A DNA stretch of 64,000 nucleotides, taken from assembly GCA_016710115.1 (NCBI GenBank), contig JADJLN010000004.1, forward strand, positions 307,857 to 371,856. The letters run 5' to 3'. A program made the translations under genes and the position numbers. The notes under the pieces were generated by a model. That model saw only the letters and a list, made by a program, of their open reading frames with translations. It had not been told where the DNA came from and searched no databases. Positions 46,226-57,870 of the stretch are shown here, piece after piece; the first letter of the stretch is position 1, and the number at the start of each line of letters is the position of its first letter. The DNA comes from Saprospiraceae bacterium. GTDB taxonomy: Bacteria; Bacteroidota; Bacteroidia; Chitinophagales; Saprospiraceae.

Positions 46226-46298
46226 AGGGGAGTAGCTCAATTGGTAGAGCGACGGTCTCCAAAACCGTAGGCTGCGGGTTCGATTCCTGTCTCCCCTG
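46226..46298 (+). tRNA. tRNA-Trp (CCA anticodon)
   Basis: Acceptor AGGGGAG/CTCCCCT, D arm AGCTCAATTGGTAGAGC, anticodon stem ACGGT/ACCGT with loop CTCCAAA (CCA at 46259-46261), T arm CGGGTTCGATTCCTG, discriminator G. The 3' CCA is not encoded. The next 124-143 bases up to secE hold no gene I can support. Confidence 0.95.
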
Positions 46299-46441
46299 CA
46301 AATGCGAAAACGTGTAAAGCATGTTTTCAAATTAAATGGAGTCTGATCTGACCAAAACCAAATTGGGTCTGATTTCTGAAATAGTTCCTGATGGTTCTTC
46401 CCGAAGGGGATGATTGAGAGGGAATGCAAATGAATGCGAAC

Positions 46442-46631
46442 ATGGATAAGATTCGGTTGTATCTGACTGAGAGTTACAATGAGCTGATGCACAAGGTGAC
46501 ATGGCCTAATTCGGCCTAACTTGACCAGTTCTACAGTTGTTGTGCTGGTTGCTTCATTGCTGATCGCGCTCATTGTGTTTCTCGTGGATACAATTTCCAC
46601 ACAAGGGACACACATGATCTACGGTATCTAA
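46442..46631 (+). CDS. secE: Preprotein translocase subunit SecE, one frameshift
   Basis: A single-span subunit of the SecYEG channel, about 62 residues after correction. MDKIRLYLTESYNELMHKVTWP is the typical amphipathic N-terminal region; then one extra base in the word CGGCCTAAC (about 46515-46520) ends the frame with TAA. In the corrected frame the protein continues LTSSTVVVLVASLLIALIVFL, the membrane helix, and ends at 46631. Earlier in-frame ATGs at 46424 and 46430 are possible starts; an AGAGGG lies just before 46424. It is too short and too broken to stand out as a plain reading frame, but its place before nusG is the conserved one. Confidence 0.88.
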
Positions 46632-46644
46632 ATCATGCCCCGAT

Positions 46645-47191
46645 ATGGCAGAGGAAAAAGTGGTACTCTCTCAGAGTGATTAGTGGAAAAGAAAAGAAGA
46701 TCCAGGAGAGGATCGACTTTGAAGTACAGCGAAGTGGTTGGCAGGACATCATCACATCTGTGTTGGTTCCTTCTGAAAAGGTCTATAAAATTCGCAACGG
46801 GAAGAAAGTAATCATGGAACGGAATATCCTTCCCGGTTACATTCTGATTGAAGCATATCCGGACCGGCTTTCAGGTGAGGTTGTTTCGACAATTGCCAAT
46901 ATTCCGAATGTGATCCACTTTCTGGGAAAGAATGAGCCCATCCCGATGCAACAATCCGAAGCCAATCGGTTGTTGGGTAAGGTGGATGAGTCTCAGGAGA
47001 TGCAGGAGGCCATGATTGAACCCTTCCTGGTGGGTGAGACCATCAAGATTGTCGACGGACCGTTCAGCGAATTTATCGGAGACATTCAGGAGGTGAACGA
47101 AGAGAAGAAGAAATTGAAAGTGATTGTTAAAATTTTTGGCCGCGGAACGGAAGTGGAACTGAACTTCCTCCAGGTCGAGAAACAAGCTTAA
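46645..47191 (+). CDS. nusG: Transcription termination/antitermination protein NusG, one frameshift
   Basis: Couples RNA polymerase to the ribosome and to Rho. Corrected length is about 182 residues. The ATG at 46645 (MAEE) reaches the main frame only if one extra A near 46655 is removed, giving KWYSLRVISGKEKKIQERID. The NGN domain follows (NILPGYILIEAY, VIHFLGKNEPIPM), then the KOW domain (GETIKIVDGPFSEFIGDIQEV). It lies 13 bases after secE and 14 bases before rplK. Confidence 0.93.
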
Positions 47192-47205
47192 AATAAGCCA
47201 ATACC

Positions 47206-47649
47206 ATGGCCAAGGAAATCGAAATATTCATTAAGCTGCAAGTCAAAGGAGGAATGGCAAACCCTGCTCCTCCCGTTGGTCCTGCACTTGGTGCGAAAGG
47301 TGTAAACATCATGGAATTCTGCAAGCGGTTCAATGCCGATACGCAGGACCGCATGGGGAAAATCCTGCCGGTTGTAATTTCCGTGTACAAGGACAAATCC
47401 TTTGATTACATCATCAAAACGCCACCTGCCGCTGTTCAATTGATCGAAGCCTCGAAAGTGAGCAAGGGATCACCTGAACCAAACAGAAAGAAGGTCGCCG
47501 CTGTCACCTGGGATCAGGTCAAGGCTATTGCAGAGGACAAAATGGTTGACCTCAATGCATTTACCCTTGAATCGGCAATGAAAATGATTGCCGGTACAGC
47601 GCGTTCCATGGGTTTCACCGTGAGTGGAACACCACCATGGGGCAAATAA
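47206..47649 (+). CDS. rplK: 50S ribosomal protein L11
   Basis: A 147-residue protein of the GTPase-associated centre. IKLQVKGGMANPAPPVGPALG and GVNIMEFCKRFNADTQ form the N-terminal domain; the C-terminal rRNA-binding domain ends with ARSMGFTVSGTPPWGK. A 66-base gap with a CCGGTA-containing palindrome (TACCGGTA) precedes rplA. Intact. Confidence 0.97.
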   Translation: MAKEIEIFIKLQVKGGMANPAPPVGPALGAKGVNIMEFCKRFNADTQDRMGKILPVVISVYKDKSFDYIIKTPPAAVQLIEASKVSKGSPEPNRKKVAAVTWDQVKAIAEDKMVDLNAFTLESAMKMIAGTARSMGFTVSGTPPWGK

Positions 47650-47715
47650 GAAGACATTTATTCACAGGGAGTACTGGCTATCATACCGGTACGCTATGAC
47701 CTTAAATTCAGTTTT

Positions 47716-48411
47716 ATGACCAAGATTTCAAAAAAAAGAAAGGTCGCTGACGCAAAAGTTGATGCCACCAAACTGTACTCCATGGAGGAAGGTTTGGCAC
47801 TTGTCAAGCAGGTGAATACGACCAAATTTGACGCTTCTGTTGACGTTCACGTCAGACTGGGCGTCGATCCACGAAAAGCAGATCAGGCTTTACGTGGAAC
47901 AGTATCCCTTCCTCATGGTACCGGTAAAACAAAGCGGGTATTGGCTCTGGTTACTCCTGATAAGGAGGCTGAAGCACGTGCTGCCGGTGCTGATCATGTG
48001 GGATTGGAAGAATACATTCAGAAGATTGCTGATGGATGGACCGATATCGACGTGATCGTCGCTATGCCAACCGTTATGGCCCAATTGGGAAAGATCGGTC
48101 GTATCCTGGGACCACGCGGGTTAATGCCCAACCCAAAGACAGGCACAGTGACCATGGACGTCAGTGGAGCTGTTGCTGAAGTGAAGGCAGGAAAGATCTC
48201 TTTCCGGGTAGACAAATTCGGAATTATTCACTCCACAGTCGGCCGTGTTTCATTCGGTACAGACCAGTTGCTGGATAATGCCAATGAATTGATGCACACT
48301 CTGGTCAAGATGAAGCCTTCTACAGCCAAAGGCACTTACATCAAATCGGTTACAGTCGCCAGTACGATGAGTCCTGGGATTAAAATCGATACACGGTCCA
48401 TTAAGCAATAA
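47716..48411 (+). CDS. rplA: 50S ribosomal protein L1
   Basis: A 231-residue protein of the L1 stalk, often also a translational repressor of the rplK-rplA mRNA. VDVHVRLGVDPRKADQALRG, IGRILGPRGLMPNPKTGTVT and the C-terminal YIKSVTVASTMSPGIKID are typical. It lies 26 bases before rplJ, too short for the long L10 leader seen in E. coli. Intact. Confidence 0.97.
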   Translation: MTKISKKRKVADAKVDATKLYSMEEGLALVKQVNTTKFDASVDVHVRLGVDPRKADQALRGTVSLPHGTGKTKRVLALVTPDKEAEARAAGADHVGLEEYIQKIADGWTDIDVIVAMPTVMAQLGKIGRILGPRGLMPNPKTGTVTMDVSGAVAEVKAGKISFRVDKFGIIHSTVGRVSFGTDQLLDNANELMHTLVKMKPSTAKGTYIKSVTVASTMSPGIKIDTRSIKQ

Positions 48412-48437
48412 GTGTTCACCGATCTAAACAGACGATC

Positions 48438-48965
48438 ATGACTCGCGAACAAAAAGCTCAAGCCATTGAGCAACTCAAAAATAGACTCGAAGAAAACTCT
48501 TTTTTCTACCTGGCGGACACGTCTGCCATGTCAGTGAAGCAGATTTCTGCATTGCGCAGGATCTGTTTCGAAAAGGGAATCGAGATCAAAGTGGTAAAGA
48601 ACACCCTGGCCAAAAAGGCCCTGGAGTCCTTCCCTGAAGAGCGCAATTATGCTGCGGTATTTGAAGCGCTGAAAGGAACCACTGCAATCCTGTTCACTGA
48701 AACGGCCAATTTGCCGGCTAAAGTGTTGAAGGATTATCGCAAGGATGGCAAGAAGCCCAGCCTGAAGGCAGCCTACATTGATTCGGCTATCTTCCTGGGT
48801 GACGACCAATTGGAAATGTTGAGCCAACTCAAATCGAAAGATGAGTTGCTTGGCGAGATCATTGGTTTGCTGCAATCCCCAGCGAAAAACGTTATCAGTG
48901 CTCTCAAATCAGGTGGTTCGACCATTGCTGGTTTGGTCAAGGCACTCGAAGAACGTGCTGCCTGA
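48438..48965 (+). CDS. rplJ: 50S ribosomal protein L10
   Basis: A 175-residue protein that anchors L7/L12 dimers to the large subunit. FYLADTSAMSVKQISALRR and VVKNTLAKKALESF are the rRNA-binding region; the C-terminal helix (LLQSPAKNVISALKSGGSTIAG) binds L7/L12. Intact, in the usual place before rplL. Confidence 0.96.
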   Translation: MTREQKAQAIEQLKNRLEENSFFYLADTSAMSVKQISALRRICFEKGIEIKVVKNTLAKKALESFPEERNYAAVFEALKGTTAILFTETANLPAKVLKDYRKDGKKPSLKAAYIDSAIFLGDDQLEMLSQLKSKDELLGEIIGLLQSPAKNVISALKSGGSTIAGLVKALEERAA

Positions 48966-49047
48966 TTTCAGGTGGCAAACCAGGTACGGCTTCCAAGCTT
49001 GCGCTCATTTGAGACCGCATTAAATCATTTTTGAAAAAACAAGCAAC

Positions 49048-49427
49048 ATGGCAGATTTGAAAGGCCTTGCAGAATCATTGGTTAATCTCACTGTAAAAGA
49101 GGTTAACGAACTCGCAGCCATCCTGAAGGATGAGTATGGAATTGAACCAGCAGCAGCAGCAGTTGCCATAGCCGCCGGACCAGCAGCAGCTGGAGGTGGT
49201 GAAGCAGCAGTTGAACAGACTGAATTCGATGTCATCTGTCCAGCGCGGGTGCAGCGAAACTGCAAGTCGTAAAAGAAGTAAAAACGATCACCGGCCTCGG
49301 ACTGAAAGAAGCCAAGGATCTCGTAGATGGTGCACCAGGCGTAATCAAGTCAGGTGTATCCAAAGAAGAAGCTGAATCTCTGAAGAAGGCTTTGGAGGAA
49401 GCAGGTGCTTCTATCGAGATTAAGTAA
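49048..49427 (+). CDS. rplL: 50S ribosomal protein L7/L12, one frameshift
   Basis: The stalk protein that recruits translation factors; about 126 residues after correction. The N-terminal dimer domain (LAESLVNLTVKEVNELAAIL) and the Ala/Gly hinge are in the first frame. A missing C near 49240 shifts it after EFDVI. The corrected frame continues LSSAGAAKLQVVKEVKTITG and LGLKEAKDLVDGAPGVIKSG, ending IEIK at 49427. The gene is essential. Confidence 0.95.
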
Positions 49428-49503
49428 TCCTTGCTCTTTTTAACCGTGCCAATGGTGATATGCGCGTTAACGCACGTAAGAACAGTACATCAACCGGAAT
49501 AAT

Positions 49504-49541
49504 GGCTTAGTCGGTATCTCGTATATCGGCTAAGCCCTTTT
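49504..49541 (+). terminator. Attenuator hairpin between rplL and rpoB
   Basis: A 14-bp stem (49504-49517 with 49523-49536, GGCTTAG...CTAAGCC, two G-T pairs) is followed by CTTTT. A partial terminator at this place, which lowers rpoBC expression relative to the ribosomal proteins, is known from other bacteria. Confidence 0.75.
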
Positions 49542-49602
49542 CTGTTTATTCCCCTTCTGGAAAGGAAGCCTTTTTTTCATCGCATCAAAACCGCTCTTTC
49601 TC

Positions 49603-52600
49603 ATGGGATCCAACGCTATGTTGATCAGCCCGGAACAGCAACGCATCAACTTCGGGAAAATTAAAATGTCCATGGAATATCCAGATCTGCTGGATATCCA
49701 ACTGCGTTCTTTTCAGGAGTTTTTCCAATTGGAAACAACGCCTGAAAATCGAATCAGTGAAGGACTCTATAGAGTATTTCAGGAAAATTTTCCGATTTCA
49801 GATGCCCGGAATATTTTTCTGCTTGAATTTCTGGATTACTTCGTCGATCCTCCCCGGTATACCATCGAGGAGTGTATGCAACGAGGTCTGACCTACAGTG
49901 TTCCACTGAAGGCCAAGCTCAAGTTGTCTTGTAATGACGAAGAACATATCGATTTCCAGACGATTGTACAGGATGTCTTTCTCAGGAACATTCCCTACAT
50001 GACCCCCAAAGGCACGTTTGTGATCAATGGCGCAGAACGCGTGATTGTATCGCAACTGCACAGGTCACCAGTGTGTTCTTCGGTCAGAGCTTTCACCCGA
50101 ACGGCAGCCAGATCTTCTCTGCACGGGTAATCCCGTTCAAGGGTGCCTGGATGGAATTCGCGACGGACATCAACAATGTGATGTACGCCTATATCGACCG
50201 GAAAAGAAGTTTCCTGTAACCACTCTGTTGCGGGCCATCGGCTACGATACAGATAAAGTGATCCTGGATCTCTTTGGCCTGGCTGATGAGATCAAGGCAA
50301 CTGCGAAAGACCTCAAAAATGCCATCGGTCGCAAGCTGGCGGCACGGGTTCTGCGGAGCTGGACCGAAGATTTCGTGGATGAGGATACAGGAGAAGTAGT
50401 CACCATCGAGCGGAATGAAATTATCCTTGAGCGGGATATCATTCTCGATGAATCCAACATTGAACAGATTCTGGCAGCCGACACCAAAACCGTTATCCTG
50501 CAGAAGGATGATGTTGAGGAGGACTTTGCCATTATTTATAATACTCTCCAGAAAGATCCTTCCAGTTCCGAGATGGAGGCGGTAACGCACATCTATCGCC
50601 AACTGCGGGGTACGGATCCCCCGGATGAAGAAACAGCTCGGGGTATCATCGATAAATTGTTCTTCAGTGACAAACGGTACAACCTTGGTGAAGTAGGTCG
50701 TTACAAGATCAATCGCAAGCTGAAACTGGAAATTGACGAGGAAACCCTCGTCCTGACAAAAGAGGATATCATCCATATTGTCCGCTATCTGGTCAAATTG
50801 ATCAATCAGCATGCAGATATTGATGATATTGACCATCTGAGTAACCGCCGTGTTCGTACAGTGGGCGAACAATTGTTCTCTCAGTTTGGTGTCGGATTGG
50901 CCAGGATGGCCCGGACGATCCGGGAACGGATGAATGTACGTGACAATGAAGTATTTACCCCTGTCGATCTGATCAACGCCAGGACATTGTCCTCCGTTAT
51001 CAATTCCTTCTTCGGCACCAGCCAGTTATCGCAGTTCCTCGATCAGACCAACCCCGCTTTCCGAGATCACACACAAGCGCAGGATTTCTGCACTGGGTCC
51101 AGGTGGTCTTTCTCGTGAACGGGCAGGATTTGAGGTTCGGGACGTGCACTATTCACACTATGGGCGTCTCTGTACCATTGAAACTCCGGAAGGACCAAAC
51201 ATCGGATTGATTTCAACCCTTTGCGTACACGCCAAGGTGAACAAGATGGGCTTTCTGGAAACACCTTACCGCAAAGTGATCAAGGGCAAAGTCGATCTGA
51301 AAGGACAGATCCAGTTCCTGTCAGCAGAAGGAGAAGACTTCCAGCGTATAGCGCAAGCCAATGCGGTACTCGATGATAAAGGCGGGTTCGTCACCGACCG
51401 GATCAAATCCAGAGAACATGGTGAATTTCCTGTCCTCGGTCCGGATGAACTGGATTTCATGGATGTTGCACCGAACCAGATAGTCGGCGTTTCTGCCTCG
51501 ATGATCCCGTTCCTGGAGCACGATGACGCCAACCGGGCGTTGATGGGATCCAACATGCAACGTCAGGCCGTTCCTTTGATCAAACCAGCCTCGCCGATCG
51601 TCGGTACGGGTCTTGAAGGTAAAGTGGCCAGGGATTCACGGATGCTGATCAATGCGGAGGGTGAAGGTCTTGTTGAATATGTCGACGCTGACCAGGTTAT
51701 TATCCGCTATGACAGAAGTGATGAAGATCAACTGATTTCCTTCGAAGATAACCGGAAGACCTATCAACTGACAAAATTCCAGAGCACAAACCAGGGCACC
51801 TGTATCAACCTGAAACCCATTGTTAAAAAGGGCGATCGTGTGATCAAGGGACAGATTCTGTGCGATGGCTATGCCACTGAACTGGGTGAACTCGCCCTTG
51901 GTCAGAACCTCAAAGTGGCCTTCATGCCATGGAAGGGATACAACTTTGAGGATGCCATCGTGATTTCCGAACGCGTGGTCCGGGATGATATCTTTACCTC
52001 CATTCATATCGAGAGTTTTGAAATGGATGTACGGGATACCAAATTGGGCGAGGAGGAACTGACCAATGATATTCCGAACGTCAGCGAGGATGCCACAAAG
52101 GACCTCGATGAAAACGGAATCATTCGTGTCGGAGCCTGGGTCCACGAAGGGGATATTCTCATCGGCAAGATCACACCGAAAGGGGAATCTGATCCGACTC
52201 CGGAAGAGAAATTGCTCCGGGCCATCTTCGGGGACAAGGCAGGTGATGTCAAGGATGCTTCGATGAAGGCACCCCCATCCACATTTGGGGTGGTGATTTC
52301 AAAGCAACTGTTTGCCAGGGCCAAGAAAGACAAAGTGCAGAAAGTGCAGGAAAAGGAACTCCTGGACAAACTGGATGATGCCCACGCAGTAGCGTTGAAC
52401 GAATTGAAAACGATCCTGATCGACAAATTGATGACACTGACCAAAGGGAAGGTGGCTCAAGGGATCCGCAGTATTTACAATGAAGAAATGGTCTCGAAAG
52501 GGATCAAATTCTCATTGAACGTGCTGAAGAATATCGACTACTCCGTAGTGGACTATAACAAGTGGTCGGATGACGATCACACGAATGAATTGATCGCTCG

Positions 52601-53423
52601 CCTGTTGCACAACTTTTCGATTAAGGTAAACGAAGAAGTTGGTCGCTACAAGCGGGAGAAATTCAATATCTCTATTGGAGATGAGTTGCCTGCGGGTGTC
52701 CTCAAACTTGCCAAAGTGTATCTCGCCCGGAAGCGGAAGCTGAAAGTGGGAGACAAAATGGCCGGTCGTCACGGAAACAAGGGCATCGTATCCAAGATTG
52801 TTCGTGCTGAGGACATGCCCTTCCTGCCGGATGGAACGCCAGTTGATATCGTCTTGAATCCGCTGGGTGTACCTTCTCGTATGAACCTGGGCCAGATTTT
52901 CGAAACTGTCCTCGGATGGGCAGGGGAGAAGTTGGGCGTCAAGTTCGGCACGCCGATCTTTGACGGTGCCAAGCGGGATGAGATCGAGGAGTACATTCAG
53001 AAGGCAAATCTGCCTTCTCTGGGCCAGACCTATCTCTATGACGGGGAAACCGGCGATCGATTCCATCAGCAAGCCACGGTGGGTGTGATCTATATGATCA
53101 AGCTTTCCCACATGGTTGATGACAAGATGCACGCTCGTTCGATTGGGCCATACTCCCTCATCACCCAGCAGCCGCTGGGCGGTAAGGCACAGTTTGGAGG
53201 TCAGCGTTTCGGGGAAATGGAAGTCTGGGCGCTGGAAGCATTTGGTGCCAGCACCATTCTCCGTGAATTGCTGACCGTGAAATCGGATGATATCATTGGT
53301 CGGGCAAAGACCTACGAAGCCATTGTCAAAGGGGACAACCTGCCAGAACCCAATATTCCTGAATCATTCAATGTACTGATTCATGAATTACGCGGTTTGG
53401 CATTGGATGTCAAATTTGATTGA
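49603..53423 (+). CDS. rpoB: RNA polymerase subunit beta, frame broken three times
   Basis: Corrected length about 1,273 residues, normal for the phylum. Breaks are inferred near 50068 (missing G, HRSPGVFFGQSFHPNGSQ), 50206 (missing A, YIDRKKKFPVTTLLRAIG) and 51058 (extra C, NPLSEITHKRRISALGPGG). The rifampicin region GTSQLSQFLDQTNP and KRRISALGPGGLSRERAG, the loop LCTIETPEGPNIGLI, KVGDKMAGRHGNKGIVSKI and the C-terminal GGKAQFGGQRFGEMEVWALEA are recognisable. Residues in the rifampicin cluster read as the usual sensitive form (Q, D, H, R, S, L). Start could also be the ATG at 49618. rpoC follows 46 bases later. Confidence 0.97.
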
Positions 53424-53469
53424 TCTGCGACAGAAGGTCGTTCATTGTTAGCTCTACAAACCAGAAGTA

Positions 53470-56400
53470 ATGCCTTTTAAAAAGAAGCTCAATACGCCAA
53501 CCTCTGATTTTGAATCGATTACCATTAGTCTGGCGTCTCCGGAAGAAATTCTGGAACGCTCGTATGGTGAGGTTCTGAAGCCGGAGACGATCAACTACAG
53601 ATCATATAAACCGGAGCGTGATGGCCTTTTCTGTGAACGGATTTTTGGTCCGGTCAAAGACTATGAATGCTACTGCGGCAAATACAAGCGAATCCGTTAT
53701 AAGGGAATCGTTTGTGACCGTTGTGGTGTCGAAGTCACCGAGAAAAAGGTTCGTCGTGAACGGATGGGGCATATCAAACTGGTTGTTCCAGTGGTGCACA
53801 TCTGGTTCTTCAAATCGCTGCCGAACAAGATTGGATACCTCCTTGGTTTGTCTTCCAAGAAATTGGAAAGCATTATCTACTATGAGCGGTATGTCGTGAT
53901 CACCCCTGGTCTGAAAGAGGCTGAAGGCGTAGCTCGACTGGACCTGCTCAGCGAAGAGGAGTATCTGGAGATGCTGGACACACTCCCCAAGGAGAATCAG
54001 TCACTTGAGGATGGACATCCGGACAAGTTTTCCGCTAAAATGGGGGCTGAAGCCGTGTTTGATCTGCTGGCCGGGTTGAAACTGGACGACCTTTCCTACA
54101 ATCTGCGTTATCAGGCAGCTAATGAAACGAGCCAGCAACGGAAATCCGAAGCATTGAAGCGCTTGCGGATCGTCGAGGCTTTCCGGGAAGGAATGAGCCT
54201 GATCGAGAACCGCCCCGAATGGACCATTATCCATTATCTGCCGGTGATCCCACCCGAACTGCGTCCGTTGGTGCCATTGGATGGCGGTCGATTTGCCAGC
54301 TCGGATCTGAATGACCTTTATCGTCGTGTGATCATTCGGAATAATCGATTGAAGCGCTTGCTGGAGATCAAAGCTCCGGAGGTGATTCTGCGGAATGAAA
54401 GAGGATGCTCAGGGGAAGCGGTTGACTCCTGTTTGATAACTCACGGAAATCCAATGCTGTCAAAGCAGAAGGCGGTCGTGCACTCAAGTCGTTGAGTGAT
54501 ATCCTGAAAGGGAAGCAGGGCCGATTCCGTCAGAACCTGCTCGGTAAGCGGGTTGACTATTCAGGTCGTTCGGTCATCGTGGTCGGGCCGACACTTCAGC
54601 TCCATGAGTGCGGAATTCCCAAAGCCATGGCAGCGGAACTGTTCAAGCCGTTCATTATTCGGAAACTGATCGAGCGAGGTATTGTCAAAACCGTAAAATC
54701 GGCGAAGAAACTGGTTGACCGCAAGGATTCAGTCATCTGGGATATCCTGGAAAATATCCTGAACGGCCACCCCGTTATGCTGAACCGTGCTCCAACTCTG
54801 CACCGGTTATCTATCCAGGCATTCCAGCCAAGGCTTGTGGAGGGAAAGGCCATTCAGCTGCACCCGTTGGTTTGTGGTGCGTTCAACGCTGACTTTGATG
54901 GTGACCAGATGGCCGTACACGTGCCACTCAGTCATGAAGCCATTCTCGAAGCTCAGGTGCTGATGTTGTCTTCACACAACATGCTCAATCCGCAGGATGG
55001 TTCACCGATCACACTGCCTTCTCAGGACATGGTCCTTGGACTATACTATCTGACCAAGAGCCGGGTGTCTTCCAAGGAGCATGTGGTCAGAGGAGAAGGG
55101 AAGATTTTCTATTCTGCAGAGGAAGTATCTATTGCGTTCAACGAAGGTCAGGTTGACCTGCATGCTGCGATCAAGGTCCGTGCGCGGGTGTTGAAAGCGG
55201 ATGACGAAATGGGCATCGCTCTCATTGACACCACTGTTGGTCGGGTTATTCTCAACCAGGTTGTTCCTGAACGGGTTCCCTATCTCAATGAACTGCTGAC
55301 GAAAAAGAATCTGAAATCCGTTATCTCCCGGATTTTGCGTTGGACCGATTTCCGGACCACAGCGAAATTCCTTGACGATATCAAGGAGCTCGGATTCGGA
55401 TGGTCATTCAAAGGAGGCCTGTCCTTCAACCTGGGCGACCTGATCAATCCGTCGATCAAAGAAAAAACATTGATCGAAGCTCAGGCTGAAGTGGACGAGG
55501 TGTGGGACAACTACAATATGGGTCTGATCACGAACAATGAGCGGTATAACCAGATCATTGACAAGTGGACTTTTGCGGATAATCGGATTACAGACAACCT
55601 GATGCGTGAATTGGCTGCCCACAAGGACGGATTCAATTCCGTATTCATGATGCTGGACTCAGGTGCTCGTGGATCCAAGCAGCAGATCAAGCAGCTTTGT
55701 GGTCTCCGGGGTTTGATGGCCAAGCCGAGAAAATCAGGGGATACCGGTGGAGCGATTATTGAAAACCCGGTATTGTCGAACTTCCTGGAGGGACTTTCTG
55801 TATTGGAATACTTTATTTCTACACACGGTGCCCGGAAAGGATTGGCCGATACGGCTCTGAAAACGGCTGATGCCGGTTACCTCACGCGCCGTCTGGTTGA
55901 CGTTTCTCAGGATGTCGTTATCCGGGAAGTGGATTGTGACACGCTTCGGGGAATTGATACGACAGCATTAAAGGATCAGGACAAGATCATCGAATCACTG
56001 GCTTCACGGATCCAGGGCCGATTTACCTTATACGATATCTATCACCCTGAAACCGATGAAGTGGTTCTCACTGCCGGAGAATATATTTCACAGGAAATTG
56101 CCAATCTCATCGATGAATATGGTATTGAATCAGTAACGATCCGTTCGGTGCTGACCTGTGAAACCCGAGAGGGCGTTTGTGCCAAGTGTTATGGAAAGAA
56201 CCTGGCCTCCGGTCGAATTGCTGAGGATGGTGATGCAGTTGGCATCATCGCAGCACAGTCCATTGGTGAGCCGGGTACCCAGTTGACCTTGCGGACCTTC
56301 CACGTGGGTGGTGTGGCTTCTGTGACCAAGTCGGAATCAGAGATTGCCACCAAGTATTCCGGTCGAATTGAATTTGACGGTGTGCGTTCAACATATTATG

Positions 56401-57770
56401 AAGGTCCTGAAGGAAGCTACCACATCGTGCTTTCACGAACAGGCGAAATTCGTATTGTTGATCCCGAGACCAACAAACTGCTGTCCAACAGCCACGTTCC
56501 TTACGGTGCGACACTGTTCAAGCAGGATGGCGACCTCGTCGAACGTGGCGAACTGCTCTGCGAATGGGATCCATTCAATGCGGTCATTGTGTCCGAATTC
56601 TCCGGGATCATCAAGTTCGAAGATGTCGAAGAAGGCGTCACCTTCAGAATGGAACGGGATGACCAGACCGGATATTCGGAGAAGGTCATCATTGAATCCA
56701 AGAACAAGCGGAAAGTGCCAATCATCCAGATCATCAGTCCGGATGGGGAAGAGTTGCGTTCCTATACATTACCGGTCGGCTCCTATTTGTCAATTGATGA
56801 TGGCACGGCCGTGAAGTCAGGACAGAAAATCGCCAAGATTCCACGTCAGCAGAACAAAATCCAGGATATCACCGGCGGTCTGCCTCGTGTAACTGAATTG
56901 TTTGAAGCACGTAACCCCTCCAATCCGGCTGTTGTGGTCGAAATTGACGGGGTGGTGAGCTTTGGCAAGATCAAGCGGGGCAACCGGGAGTGTATTGTCA
57001 CGGCGAAGGATGGTCAGATCAGGAAGTATTTGATCGGATTATCCAGGCATATCCTTGTACAGGAAGGCGACTTTGTTCGTGCCGGTACTCCCTTGTCTGA
57101 CGGATCTGTATCACCAAAGGACATTCTGAATATCAAAGGTCCATTTGCGGTACAATCCTACATTGTCAATGGCATTCAGGAAGTATACCGGAGCCAGGGT
57201 ATTGCAATCAACGACAAGCATATTGAAGTGATCGTTCGCCAGATGATGCGTCGTGTACAGATCGAGGATGCCGGAGATACCAATCTCCTGGAAGGTGAAG
57301 CAGTCGACAAATTCGAGTTCCTCAAGGAGACCGACTGGATCTTTGACAAGAAGTTTGTGACGGATCCAGGTGACTCGACGGTGCTCAAGGCTGGCCAGTT
57401 GGTGACATTGCGTCAATTGCGGGAAGAGAATTCCAGTCTGAAGCGAAATGACCTGAAACTGGTAGAATACCGGGATGCGGTTGCTGCTACATCGAGTCCG
57501 ATGCTTCAGGGGATCACGCGATCTTCCTTGGGCACACAAAGCTGGATCTCTGCTGCATCGTTCCAGGAGACAACCAAAGTGCTCAGTTACGCTGCTATCT
57601 CTGCGAAAAAGGATGGCCTGAATGGATTGAAGGAGAATGTCATTGTTGGCAAACCGATTCCTGCTGGTACGGGAATGCGCCGGTTCCGCAATCTCATCGT
57701 TCTGGATAAAGACCATTTTGAAGCCCATCAGGCACGCATGGCTGTGCTGGCAGAAGACACTGCTGAATAA
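53470..57770 (+). CDS. rpoC: RNA polymerase subunit beta', frame broken by three clustered indels
   Basis: Corrected length about 1,433 residues. The N-terminal zinc finger is CYCGKYKRIRYKGIVCDRCG, the catalytic loop NADFDGDQMAVH and the second zinc cluster CETREGVCAKCYG are present, and GARGSKQQIKQLCGLRGLM belongs to the bridge helix/trigger loop area. Between about 54397 and 54442 three shifts (missing A, extra G, missing C) break VILRNEKRMLREAVDSLFDNSRKSNAV. The rest is one continuous frame of 1,092 residues. A hairpin terminator follows the stop. Confidence 0.97.
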
Positions 57771-57791
57771 GGCATTCGCCAGAAAAATAGG

Positions 57792-57822
57792 GAAGAGCCG
57801 GATGACCTCCGGCTCTTCGTAT
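57792..57822 (+). terminator. Terminator after rpoC
   Basis: GAAGAGCCGGA (57792-57802) pairs perfectly with TCCGGCTCTTC (57808-57818), loop TGACC. The T tract is weak (GTATTTA), so termination may be partial. Confidence 0.65.
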
Positions 57823-57870
57823 TTATGATCGAAGCGAACGTTGCTGGCAGATTCATTTTACCTTTACACA

